Assembly: GCA_942492115.1 (NCBI GenBank)
Contig: CALODL010000033.1
Coordinates: 1-64,000 of the forward strand
Length of the DNA: 64,000 bases
Direction: 5' to 3'
Source of the DNA: CALODL01 sp942492115
Lineage (GTDB): Bacteria > Planctomycetota > Phycisphaerae > UBA1845 > CAIVHJ01
Numbering within the stretch: the stretch's first letter is position 1; the number at the start of each line of letters is the position of its first letter. Positions 1 through 9,500 of the stretch are shown one piece after another. Under the pieces are notes generated by a model. The model made no database searches. It had not been told where the DNA came from and worked only from the letters and a program-made list of their open reading frames with translations. Position numbers and translations under genes: made by a program.

Positions 1-796
1 ATGTATCGGTGCCGGCGGTGTCGACACTGGCGTCGACATGATGACGGTTGTCCACGGGTGTCACCCGCAGCGGAGCGCCGCGCGGGCCGCCGTCAGCCGT
101 GAACCGTTGCGCCATGATGTACCAGTGCCCGGTCGGGCTGCGGCGCTGCCAGGCCATGACGAAACGACCGTCGGGCCACGCCGCGACAGCGGGACGGCGA
201 TCGCGCGTCATGGGAGGGGCATCCATGATGCGTTCTGCGGCCAGTTGGCCGCTGGCGTCGATGACGCGTGTGTGCAATCGCTGGGTGGCGAAGTCGTGCC
301 AGGCGATAACGGCCCGCCCGTTCCCGAGAGGGGTGACCACCGGGCTGCACTGATGACCACCGGCCGTGGTGTTGACCAGAACTTCGGCGCCGCGGGCGCG
401 CAGGCGATGATCGAAGCGCCGCGCGATGATTGCACCGCGGTCGCCATCCTGTCCGAAGGACTGCCAGGTACACCACACGCCGTCCGTGTCCACGGCTACG
501 GCTGGACGCATCTGGTCACCCGTCCCATGCGTATTCAGGCAGACTTCAGTGCCGAGCGGCTGGCCGTTGAGGTCGAATCTTCGAGCGTAGACGCCGTAGT
601 AGCCCTGCTGTTGTCGACGGCTGTCCCAGGCCGCAATGAACCCTGCAGTGCCGGGCAGGAGTTCGACGGTGGTGGCACTCTGAGTGCTCGGTGTCCAGTC
701 GTTGGCTTGGACATGCAGCGTGTACGCAGGCCAGTCGGGGACATCGGCCGGCGGCGAGGTCATCAATATGCAGGAGGTCAAAATGGAGAGCAGCAT
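1..796 (-). CDS. Secreted surface-repeat protein, N-terminal part (runs off left edge)
   Basis: An open frame reads leftward from an ATG at 796 to the window edge with no stop, giving about 265 residues of a longer protein. An in-frame stop at 806-808 fixes this ATG as the first possible start. The N-terminus (MLLSILTSCILMTSPPADV) is hydrophobic and looks like a short signal peptide. The rest is built from approximately 50-residue repeats of the type 'YYGVYARRFDLNGQPLG...VCLNT...DQMRPAVAVDTDG', followed by 'AIIARRFD', 'VIAWHDFATQRLHTRVID' and 'WYIMAQRFTADGGP'. Such repeats are common in bacterial secreted or surface beta-propeller-like proteins of unknown function. No catalytic motif is visible. 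Several antisense frames here are open but lack any recognisable sequence. Function is unknown; secretion is inferred. Confidence 0.75.
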   Translation of the reverse strand, partial: MLLSILTSCILMTSPPADVPDWPAYTLHVQANDWTPSTQSATTVELLPGTAGFIAAWDSRRQQQGYYGVYARRFDLNGQPLGTEVCLNTHGTGDQMRPAVAVDTDGVWCTWQSFGQDGDRGAIIARRFDHRLRARGAEVLVNTTAGGHQCSPVVTPLGNGRAVIAWHDFATQRLHTRVIDASGQLAAERIMDAPPMTRDRRPAVAAWPDGRFVMAWQRRSPTGHWYIMAQRFTADGGPRGAPLRVTPVDNRHHVDASVDTAGTDT

Positions 797-1021
797 GCCA
801 GATACCTAACTCGAATGGAGACTGCATTATCCTAGGAAACTCAATCGGCGAATGCCAATCGTCGTCCGCGTACACCTGACGCCGCCGCGTGTGGTCGGCC
901 TGACGGCGGCGAATCATACGGCCGTCCAGGGCCCGCCCGGGCCGGCCGATGGCTCCCCCGGGCCGCTGCCATTAGAATCTGGGCCGCGACTACATTAATC
1001 ATTACTCATTGGGAGCCCCAC

Positions 1022-3040
1022 ATGCACCGCATGCCACCCATGTTGTTTTGCATTCCCGTTGTCCTGGCCGGCTGTACCGCCCAATCGAGTTTACGGAAGT
1101 CGAGTGCCGTACCCGAGCGTCGTGAATTCCCCGTGAGCACGACGATCGATCCGTGCACCGATTTCTTCGAGTACGCCTGCAGTGAAGTCAACGACACCTT
1201 CGAATTGCGGGACGATCGCAGTCGCCACATCTATTCTTTCCACGATTCGAACGAGCGCCTGCTCGAAGCGCGCAAGAACTACCTGGCGCGTCTCGAAACG
1301 GCCACGAATCTGAGTCCGCGTGGCGTCCAGATTCGGGATTACTACCTGGCGTGCATCAATGATCCGGCCCGCGGCAGCGCCGAGCGGGCCGAGGTCACCC
1401 GTATTCGCAAGGTGTTGTCGTCGATCGAAACGCGGACCGCGCTGCAGACGCTGCTGGGAGGCCATGTCCTGACTCCAGAGTTCAGCGTTCTGACTTTCGG
1501 GCTCAACGCCAATCCGGATGATTCGGATCGCTGGGACGTGTATCTTGCCGCGGGAAGCCTGATGAGCCTGCCGGAACGGAGCTACTATGAGAATCCGGAG
1601 GTACTGGGCGGCTTCTTGACGCTCGTCGAGCAGTTCTTCACCGAGGTCGGATTCGATCGTCCGGCCGATCGGGCCCGATGGGTCATCGAATTTGAGCAGA
1701 ACTTCGCTTCGATCTATCCTCGCCCAGCCGAATGGCGCGAGCTGTACGTGCATAAAGAGTGGATCAGCCGCTCGGATCTGCTCGAGCGCTACCCGAACCT
1801 TGCCCTGGGGCCATTCGTCGCGGCCATGCCGCAGGGCGTCGAGATCCGTCACTTCACTTCGGTCTATTTTGATTTCCTGAACCAGGCCATGGCAGGGATG
1901 GATATCGACGCGATCAAGTCGGTCTATGCCTACCACGCGCTGGCCGATGCGCTGGACGTGGCTTATCCGAAGTTCTTCAAAGCAAAGTTCGATTTTGAGC
2001 ATCGCTGGTTGGGCGGGCCGCCCGCGCGGTCCTCGCGAGTGGAGGAGTGCACTGCCGAGGTGGCGGGGCGCCTGGGCCGCGAACTCGATGCTGAACTCGT
2101 CGATGTCGTGTTCCCCGATTTTGACCGGGCGCGCTTCGAAACTCTGGTCGATCGTGTGCGGCAGGCCATGATTGCCAGGCTCGAGGGCAACACATGGCTC
2201 AGTGATACGGGGCGGGCCGCCGCCATCCGCAAGATGCAGGCGACTTCGATGATGCTCGTCCAGCCGACCACCGAGGCGGATTGGGATTTCAACCTGCCGG
2301 CGACGTACGATCCGATTGAGCCGCTCAACAACCGCCGAATCAACAGGGCCGGCCGTATGCGCAAGTCGATGGAGCGTGTGGGGCTCCCACGCAACAAGAA
2401 CCTGTGGGGCATGGGACCACTGACGATCAATGCCTACTACAGCCCACCGAACAACCAGTTCGTCATGCCCATCGGCATCCTGCAGTACCCGTTCTACGAT
2501 CCCAATCTGCCGGACCACGTGAACTACGGTGCGGTGGGTGCGGTCGTCGGGCACGAACTTGGCCATGCCATCGACGACAAGGGCTCGCGCTTTGACGAGA
2601 ACGGCGAGATCAATCAGTGGATGACTGCCGGGGACCTTGCCGCATTCAAGGACCGTACGGCCCGAATCAACACGCAATTCGAAGAGGTATGCTACGACGA
2701 CGCTGGCGGCGAAGTGTGTCACAACGGTCAGCTGACCATGGGCGAGAATATCGGTGATCTGACGGGCGTGTCCTTCGCTCTGGCCGCCGCCCCATTCTCC
2801 GATGATCCTGCGACTGCGCGTCAGCAGAAGCGCGAGTTCTTTCTGCAGTACGCCCGCGTATGGTGCGGGACGATGCGCGACCAGGAACGCAACCGCCGCC
2901 TCAAGACCGATCCGCACGCACTACCCGACGCCCGCGTCAACCAGATCATCGTTCATCACGAACCCTTCTATGAAGCGTATGGTTGTGATGCGGATGATGC
3001 CATGTATCTGCCGCCGAATGAACGTGTTGCACCATGGTAA
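1022..3040 (+). CDS. pepO: M13 family (neprilysin/PepO-like) zinc metallopeptidase lipoprotein
   Basis: A 672-residue protein, the normal length for the family. It begins with a lipoprotein signal (lipobox LAGC, residues 16-19), so it is probably anchored in a membrane facing the periplasm. The catalytic zinc motif HELGH is at about residues 511-515, and the second motif GENIGD (third zinc ligand Glu and Asp) is at about 574-579. The substrate-strand motif NAYY...N.FV.P.GILQYPFYD is at about 468-490. The C-terminus keeps the family's RVN...F..AY.C and closing W. M13 enzymes cleave small peptides. The start is supported by GGGAG just upstream ('ttgggagccccac'). The gene stands alone: the upstream neighbour is divergent and the downstream neighbour convergent. 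Assignment to M13 is secure; PepO as a symbol is only by family resemblance. Confidence 0.92.
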   Translation: MHRMPPMLFCIPVVLAGCTAQSSLRKSSAVPERREFPVSTTIDPCTDFFEYACSEVNDTFELRDDRSRHIYSFHDSNERLLEARKNYLARLETATNLSPRGVQIRDYYLACINDPARGSAERAEVTRIRKVLSSIETRTALQTLLGGHVLTPEFSVLTFGLNANPDDSDRWDVYLAAGSLMSLPERSYYENPEVLGGFLTLVEQFFTEVGFDRPADRARWVIEFEQNFASIYPRPAEWRELYVHKEWISRSDLLERYPNLALGPFVAAMPQGVEIRHFTSVYFDFLNQAMAGMDIDAIKSVYAYHALADALDVAYPKFFKAKFDFEHRWLGGPPARSSRVEECTAEVAGRLGRELDAELVDVVFPDFDRARFETLVDRVRQAMIARLEGNTWLSDTGRAAAIRKMQATSMMLVQPTTEADWDFNLPATYDPIEPLNNRRINRAGRMRKSMERVGLPRNKNLWGMGPLTINAYYSPPNNQFVMPIGILQYPFYDPNLPDHVNYGAVGAVVGHELGHAIDDKGSRFDENGEINQWMTAGDLAAFKDRTARINTQFEEVCYDDAGGEVCHNGQLTMGENIGDLTGVSFALAAAPFSDDPATARQQKREFFLQYARVWCGTMRDQERNRRLKTDPHALPDARVNQIIVHHEPFYEAYGCDADDAMYLPPNERVAPW

Positions 3041-3087
3041 GCCAACGAGCCTCTCACCCAGGCACTTGCCATCCGTGTTACGACTAC

Positions 3088-3540
3088 TCAATTCAACGGC
3101 GCCCCGTTGGCTCTCCACCAGCATTCCGCATAGCCGCCCTTGCCTGGCCCAACCACGATCGCAGTGGTGACAATCACGTCCTCGGGCACCTCAAGAAGCG
3201 GATTGTCGCATGAGCAATCAACGGTCACGCCATGTGACTGAGCGAAGAAATCGCGCGTCGCGTCGGGTGCCTGGGCCAACTGCACGTCAGCCTGGAACTC
3301 CCTGTCGATGAGTACCTGGATGTTGATCTCTTCCAGATCCATGTCGTAGTTCACAGCGAGCTGTGTGATCTCGAGGCCTTCAACGTGCCGCAGGTTGGCA
3401 AGGATCCTGTTCAGTGTGCCGTAGTAGCCAAAGTGCAAGCCCAGGTTGGGCCCGAATGGTGTCCACTCTGCAGCCAGGACCACGACCACAAACAGCATCG
3501 ACGTGAGTGCCGCGATTTTCGTGTATTTCTTCACCCCCAC
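3088..3540 (-). CDS. Hypothetical membrane-anchored or exported protein
   Basis: About 150 residues. The chosen GTG start at 3540 has GGAG six bases upstream; a TTG at 3558 is in frame but lacks a ribosome-binding site. A hydrophobic stretch (approximately IAALTSMLFVVVVLAAEW) near the N-terminus is a signal peptide or single anchor. The remaining exported part contains 'YDMDLEEINIQVLIDREF' and a CSCDNP segment. I do not recognise a family. The gene is convergent with the M13 peptidase and lies just downstream of, and in the same direction as, the small protein at 3564-3824, so the two may be co-transcribed (23-bp gap). Confidence 0.6.
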   Translation of the reverse strand: MGVKKYTKIAALTSMLFVVVVLAAEWTPFGPNLGLHFGYYGTLNRILANLRHVEGLEITQLAVNYDMDLEEINIQVLIDREFQADVQLAQAPDATRDFFAQSHGVTVDCSCDNPLLEVPEDVIVTTAIVVGPGKGGYAECWWRANGAPLN

Positions 3541-3563
3541 GCGAGGCTCCGATCTCAACTACG

Positions 3564-3824
3564 CTAGTGATCGATGAATTCGAGCCGTGTGATGTGCATG
3601 TTCGAGATGGTGTCGACTTTGAGGTAGGCGTGGTTTTCGATGGGCGAAACGCCGACGTAGAGTTCGCGTTTGGTTACGATGGCCTGGTCGGGATGTCGGA
3701 TGTCGTAGTGCGACCCATCCGAGACATGCACGCGCACGGTCTCGAACGGACGGCGCCTCAACGTACGTGTCAATTCTGCAATATCCACCGCCATACCTCT
3801 CATTGTACCGAATCCCACGAGCAT
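3564..3824 (-). CDS. Small conserved hypothetical protein
   Basis: Eighty-six residues. The ATG at 3824 has GGAG seven bases upstream and is preferred over internal ATGs at 3803 and 3794. The core 'LRRRPFETVRVHVSDGSHYDIRHPDQAIV' resembles a family of 75-100-residue planctomycetal proteins of the form 'LR..PF.PF.I...DG....V.HP...', for which no function is known to me. There is no signal peptide or membrane segment, so it is probably cytoplasmic. It sits upstream of and in the same direction as the gene at 3088-3540. Confidence 0.6.
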   Translation of the reverse strand: MLVGFGTMRGMAVDIAELTRTLRRRPFETVRVHVSDGSHYDIRHPDQAIVTKRELYVGVSPIENHAYLKVDTISNMHITRLEFIDH

Positions 3825-4226
3825 CCAACAGCTCCTTGCATGAAGACGAGCGATCAGGATGGAAGCGCGATCAAAAACGACATTGAGTTAAAGCTGATTG
3901 TGGGAGAAAGGCTCGTTGGCGGGGCGCGGTGTTCTCTTGACATACGTTCGCTCCTTGGCGAGGCCTGACGGCCACTGATGGAGTCGCTCACTCCGTCAAG
4001 AGAACCACCGACTTCCCACTTGCCCGGCGCCTCTCCTCGCATCTGCGCGGGTTGTCTGCATCGAACCTACTCGGCTGTGCCTCGAGCCTGGTCGTCGCGG
4101 GCCCGCGTCGAATGCATGCCACATATGCACAAATATGGTGCACGGCATATCTTGTACAGCCTTCTGATCCACGATCCGACCCATGAATCCTGGAATCCAC
4201 GGGGTGGTTTCGGGATACTGGAACGC
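3825..4226. other. Gene-less divergent intergenic region
   Basis: About 400 bases between the start of the small minus-strand gene and the start of the Cys-rich plus-strand gene, so it should hold promoters for both. A small inverted repeat (gatggagt/actccgtc, about 3976-3999) and a TTGACA at 3937-3942 are visible. I could not pair the TTGACA with a convincing -10 box. No believable gene is present, although plus-strand frames stay open upstream of 4227. Confidence 0.5.
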
Positions 4227-6296
4227 ATGCAAATTGTATGCGGATCATCCGGGTGGGCACTGGCGATCGTGCTGGTCGTGGCGGATGTGCTGTGCGCGGC
4301 CGGGGCGTGTTGTACGGCGGACAGTTGTGTCGCGGCCGACAACGCGGGCGACTGTGCGAGCATCGGCGGTGTATTCCTCGATGGGGCCGACTGTGCAACC
4401 GGGGCGTGTGGGATCGGGGCGTGCTGTTCCGAGGTGGCGTGTCTCGACGGGCTCGATGTGTTCGCCTGCGTGGCCAGCGGGCGTGAACCGGCCGGCACGG
4501 GCACGGTGTGTGCTGATGATCCGTGTGGCAACGACAGCGGCGCGTGCTGCCTGCCGCGCGGGTGTGTCATTGAGAGTGGTGTCGATTGCACGCGTCAGGG
4601 AGGCGTATGGCGCGGTGCAGACACGGTGTGCGGTTCGACCAGCTGTGCTGCGGGGGCGTGCTGTGATCTGGTGGCTGGTGTTTGTGCCGATGACACGCCG
4701 ATCACCGATTGCGCAACCGCGTTGCAGCACTTTGCATCGGGCGCGGCGTGCGCTGAACTGCAGCCGCCGTGCGTCAGTGAAGTCGGCGTGTGCTGCACCG
4801 CCGGTGGTTGCCTGCAGACGATCGAGAGCCTGTGTGTCGCGGGCGATGGCACGTGGCAGGGCGCTGCCGACTGCGCAGTGTGTCCGCCTGCCGGTGCCTG
4901 TTGCGTGAATGGCGAAGACTGCGTCGAATTGACGGCGACGGCGTGCGCCGATCAGGGCTTTACCTGGATCGGAGCCGACTCGAGCTGCTCGGAGTGTCCG
5001 GCTGCACCGACATGCGACCGCGCGGCCCTCTTTGCCCTCGACCCCGCGGTGCCGCCCAGTTTCTTCGGCGGTACGTCGGAGCTGGGTTCCGGATTCAAGC
5101 GCTCGGACGACTACTCAGGGGTTACCCGGCCCATCGACCGCGTACAGTGGTGGGGCATCGATCTGGCGCCTCTGCCTGGAGGCGGCTGGAAAGACTGTGA
5201 AGATTCGGGATCGTTCATACTGTCATTTCATGCGGACGACGGTGGCGCTCCAGCGGTTGACGCTGTGTGTACGTATCCGGTCATCCCGCAGCGCGCCGTG
5301 CATCCGTTGTCGTACTCCGGCACCCCGCTGAACATCTATACCGTTGATCTGGTAGAGCCGTGCGACCTGCCGGCCGGCTGGCTGTCCATCACCGGCGCCG
5401 GGGATGCGGACTGCTGGTTTCTGTGGATGAGCGCTGCTGAGCCAGGCGAGTCGTACTGCATGGGTTGCCCCGGCGACATCGACTTCGAGAACTTCAGCTT
5501 CTGTCTCGAGAGCAATCAGGTCGGCGCGTGCAAGACTTCTGCCGTGTGCAGCGATGCCGATGCCGACGGCCTGCGTGATGACGTGTGCACCTGGTGGGAT
5601 TGCGTGGACGGACTGTGCCAGGACACTGCCGTACCCTATGGCGATGTCGGTAGCCCGGACGGCTGTGCCCCTGACGGCGTTGTCGACGAAGCCGATCGTC
5701 AACACATCCTCGACTGCTTTGCGGCGATTCGTTCCGGAACCGGCAATCCCTATCCTTGCGAGGACAACGCGCCGAACGCCACGAACCTCGACGTCGCCGG
5801 CGCCTTCGGTGCGTGCGTCCCGGATGGCGTGTGCGACGGGCATGATGCCTTCGCCGTCGACAACGTGATTCGCGGTGGGGCGGGGTGTGATTGTGACGGG
5901 GACCCCGCGCCTGCTGTCGTGCCCGAGGACCTCGGCCCCGTCAAGCTGGATATCGAGGTCAAGACCAGGCGCCGACGCAGCGGTCCGGTCACCGTCGCCC
6001 GGGTCATCCTGCGCAGTCCGCTCCGTGCCGTGCGCGGTGTCCAGGTCCAGGTGGCGCTCACAGGACGTCGAGCACAGGGTGTTGCGGTGGCCGAGATCGT
6101 CATCCATGAGGATGATGCCGGTGACGAGCCTGCCTGGGCGGCACGGAATCTGGATCGGGCGCAGTTCGTGGCTGGATGGGATGAGCCGATTGACCTGCCC
6201 GTGGGCCATTGTCTCGGAACCTTCGTTTTCGAGACCGAATCGATCAGACCTCTATCGTTAGACATAGTCACAGATGGAACACATGTGTTTCGGTAG
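4227..6296 (+). CDS. Secreted cysteine-rich protein with dockerin-like C-terminal region
   Basis: The frame is open from 3978, but ATG 4227 begins a clean signal peptide (MQIVCGSSGWALAIVLVVAD, then LCAAGACC), giving 689 residues. The ribosome-binding site is weak. Residues about 27-260 are Cys-rich repeats of about 35-40 residues starting 'GACC' with a 'GG.W.GADT.C' or similar core, a type common in Planctomycetota. Then comes a non-repetitive domain (about 265-435) with 'SGSFILSFHADDGG' and 'AGWLSITGAGDADCWFLWMS'. Next is a dockerin-like region with two Ca-binding-loop-like segments ('DADADGLRDDVCTWWDC' and 'DGVCDGHDAFAVDNVI'). Last is a short beta-rich tail that is a reduced version of the end of the proteins at 22730-25984 and 44199-46919. 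Role unknown; probably a secreted or surface structural protein. Confidence 0.75.
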   Translation: MQIVCGSSGWALAIVLVVADVLCAAGACCTADSCVAADNAGDCASIGGVFLDGADCATGACGIGACCSEVACLDGLDVFACVASGREPAGTGTVCADDPCGNDSGACCLPRGCVIESGVDCTRQGGVWRGADTVCGSTSCAAGACCDLVAGVCADDTPITDCATALQHFASGAACAELQPPCVSEVGVCCTAGGCLQTIESLCVAGDGTWQGAADCAVCPPAGACCVNGEDCVELTATACADQGFTWIGADSSCSECPAAPTCDRAALFALDPAVPPSFFGGTSELGSGFKRSDDYSGVTRPIDRVQWWGIDLAPLPGGGWKDCEDSGSFILSFHADDGGAPAVDAVCTYPVIPQRAVHPLSYSGTPLNIYTVDLVEPCDLPAGWLSITGAGDADCWFLWMSAAEPGESYCMGCPGDIDFENFSFCLESNQVGACKTSAVCSDADADGLRDDVCTWWDCVDGLCQDTAVPYGDVGSPDGCAPDGVVDEADRQHILDCFAAIRSGTGNPYPCEDNAPNATNLDVAGAFGACVPDGVCDGHDAFAVDNVIRGGAGCDCDGDPAPAVVPEDLGPVKLDIEVKTRRRRSGPVTVARVILRSPLRAVRGVQVQVALTGRRAQGVAVAEIVIHEDDAGDEPAWAARNLDRAQFVAGWDEPIDLPVGHCLGTFVFETESIRPLSLDIVTDGTHVFR

Positions 6297-6560
6297 GCGT
6301 CACCTGCTGCAAGAAAGAATAAGGCTGGCTCACGCGGTCAGCCTCAACGCGGCCTCCAGGCGAAGTCCCCCTCCGCTCCGGGCCGCGGAGTGTGCTGCCG
6401 TTCAGCGGCCGCAAGGCCCGGTCAACGGAGCGAACGCATGTCAGGAGAAACCCCGTGAGCCGCACACGAGCTGGCTCCACTCTTGATTCAACGCGCTCGG
6501 TTTACCTGTCCTTGAATGAGCGCAGCGATTGAGGCATTTGCAAAGAATTGTGATGGGGCA

Positions 6561-9500
6561 CTAAGGCAACGTGAACGCTTGATGAACGGCGCTGTAGGAA
6601 CCGCCTCCGCTCGTGCCACCGCCGGCCGTGTAGAAGCGGCCGTCGATGACGCCGAAGGCCATGCCGTGGCGGCCATCGGGCATCGGGGTCAAGGTGCGCC
6701 AGGTGTTGGTGTCGGGGTTGTATTCTTCGTTGTGTGCGTACGTTCCGCCACCCGGAGTCTTTTCGCCGCCCATGATCTGCACGCGCCCGTTGAGCGTGGC
6801 GGTGGCGAAGGTGCGGCGGCCGGTGGGCATGGGGGCGCGGTCGTCCCAGTCGTTGGACCCGGGATCGTAGCGTTCGACGCTGTCGAGCGTACCGTCGACT
6901 TCTGTGCCGTTGGCCAGGCGTGTGCGACCACCGAAGACGTACAGTTGACCGCCGAGGGCGGCGGCGCCCGGGTTGTCCCGCGGGGTGTCCATCGGGGTGC
7001 GGGTGACCCAGTCATCCTCGGCCGGGTCGTAGACCTCGAGGGTCGTGAGCGATGCGCCAGCGGTGCCCATGCCGCCGACCACGTAGATCAAGCCGTCGAT
7101 GACGGCCGCCGCGGCTCCGCCGCGCGGCGTAGGCATCGGCGCGAGTACGGTCCAGTCGTCCTGGTCTGGATCGTACACTGCGGTTTGCGCGGTGGCTCCG
7201 CTGAACGGTGCGGTCGATCCGCCGAAGGCATAGATCTTGCCTTCGACGGTCACGGCGGCCGGGTTCTCCACACCGGGGCCCGGCAGATTCGCGGCGGTAC
7301 GCCAGTCGTTCGTCGCAGGATCGTAGACGTACACCGTGGTCATCGGGCCGGACGACGTCTTGCCTGCGATGGAATACAACTCGCCGTCGAGTACAGCACT
7401 GCCGGCGTCGAGTGTTGCGACCGGAACATCGTCACGCGTGGCCCAGCAACCCGGTCCCTGTGGAACCAGGGCCGTGACTTTGTTCGCACCGAACTCGCCA
7501 ATGAAAACAGTGCCATTCGGTGCCAGAGCCAGTGGGAGGGGATTGCCCAGGCCGCGGGCCAGCGTCGAACTGTTCAGGACACTGGTGCCATCCTGCGACA
7601 GTTGCAGTCGCGTGATGTTGTCACCGACGGAGTAGTTGGCGATGAGCAGGTCGCCCTGCAGCGCGCCGCAGAAGGACGGAGCCGTGTACTCGATGATGCC
7701 GTTGGCCGATCGGTGATCCCCGAGGTCGTACATCGGGGGCTCGTAGTTGGCTGGTGCCGAGACGCTCTGGAAGCTGCCATCCTTGAACACACATTCGCTG
7801 CGGTAGGGGTTGGGATGGCCGTAGTACCTGCCTTCCTGCAGGCGGTGCAGCAGGTCGGGTTGCGTGCCCGGATTCTCTCCGCCCTGGTTCCATGGATCAG
7901 GATCGCCAAAACCGAAACACGGGGCCGTGGGGCTCGGTGGAAAGGTCCCCGTCACCCCCAGGCCGTTGTCGGTGGAGTAGATCTCGCCGTTCGAGTGGAA
8001 CGTGAAGTCATACATATTGCGCAGGCCCGTGGCGTAGGTCACCACGTCGCACGGCGGTGGGCCGAAGATATCCACGGCGTTGTGGCATGTGCCGTCGAAG
8101 TTCGGTTGCTTGACGTCCGCGACGATGAGCGCCGAGGACAGCGGTTGTTCCTCGAACGTGCCGAATTCGCTGTTGGCGTTGTTGGGCGCGCCGGCGCCCG
8201 TGTTGCCGCCCATGGCAATGTACAGGCGGCCATCGGGACCGAAGTGCAGACCGTTGATCGCATGGTTGGCCTTGGCACGCGGCAGGCCGGTGATGACATG
8301 GTCAACGGCGGTGAAGCCGGGGCCGGACAGCCGCGTGACCATCGATGAGTTGGGCTGACCGTCACTCTTGGAGGCGCTCGAGTGACTGAGCCACAGTGTG
8401 ACGTCGTCGGCCGTGGAGTCCGGGTCGACCGTGATCCCCAGCGTCAAGCGTGGGCCCATGTCGTTGACCAGGGCGTCGATGACATCGCTGTCGGTGACGC
8501 TCATGTCGGTGTCGAACTCGAGCGTATGGATCGTGCCGTGGATTTCAACGACGTAGAGTCGATCGTCGGGCCCCCACACCATGGCGGTCGGTTTGTCGAT
8601 CGACGCAACGAACGCTTCGTCGAATTCGATGTCTCCTGGCGTGTCGGGCGGATCGACGTCGCCGTCGTCGACGACGACCGAGAATGCGTCGAAGACAAAC
8701 TCCACCGAGCCGGGGCCGTTGCGGTGTGAGGCGAAGGGCCCCCCGAAGGTTCGCGTCCCGATTGCAGGGTCAATGCCGGCGGCATCGAAACTGAACAGCT
8801 CCTCCGGGGCGTTGACGGTATCCAGCGTGACGATGTTGCCATTGCCAATGCGATACTGGCCAGTGACATTGAGCGTCGCCGGATCTGCATGCACGCTCAG
8901 TGTGACATCCTGGCTGCCGATGGACAGCGGGCTGCTCTGCTCGAGTGACACGACCTGCCCGCCGAGTTCCATGAGCATTTCGAAGCGCATGCCGCCGGGC
9001 GTGGACAGGAGGATGAGCTTGACGTAGTTGTCTTCATCGCTGCCCCACCACAGGCCGGCCTGTTGGAAGTCACCGGTCAGTTGTCCGATCGGGATATCCG
9101 TCAGCGTCGTCGACATCAGTGTGGGACTGCTTGGGGCGTCGATGCCGACCGCCAGGCCATTGTCGAGAGCATTGACGTTGAGATACTGCAGACCGCTGGT
9201 GGTCGTCAGGCGGAGCACGCCCGCGGCCGTGTCGACGCTGAGATTCTGCGGGATGTAACCCGTGCCGTTGCTCGGTTGATCGATGTGCGTGAAGCCGGTA
9301 CCGACACCGTTGCCGTCGACTGCGAAGCCGTGGGCGCTGTCGAAGTCCAGTGTGTAGGGTAAGTCGACCCGGATCTGGTCGCATGGTATCGGCGTGCACT
9401 CCGAGGCGCTGCCGATCAGCATGGTGACGTTGAATACCCCGGTCGTGTAACCCGGCGCGCCGGCGACCATCGTGGCCGTGTATTCGCCGGCAGGTTGGTC

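Noticed and set aside
1091..2917. A 608-residue minus-strand open frame
   Set aside because: It is antisense to the M13 peptidase with its intact HELGH and GENIGD motifs.
3937..3966. TTGACA at 3937 as a promoter for the 4227 gene
   Set aside because: No acceptable -10 sequence lies 16-19 bases downstream.
6516..8348. A 610-residue plus-strand open frame
   Set aside because: It lies opposite the kelch and sugar-dehydrogenase domains, which are clearly coding on the minus strand; the plus-strand product has no recognisable sequence.
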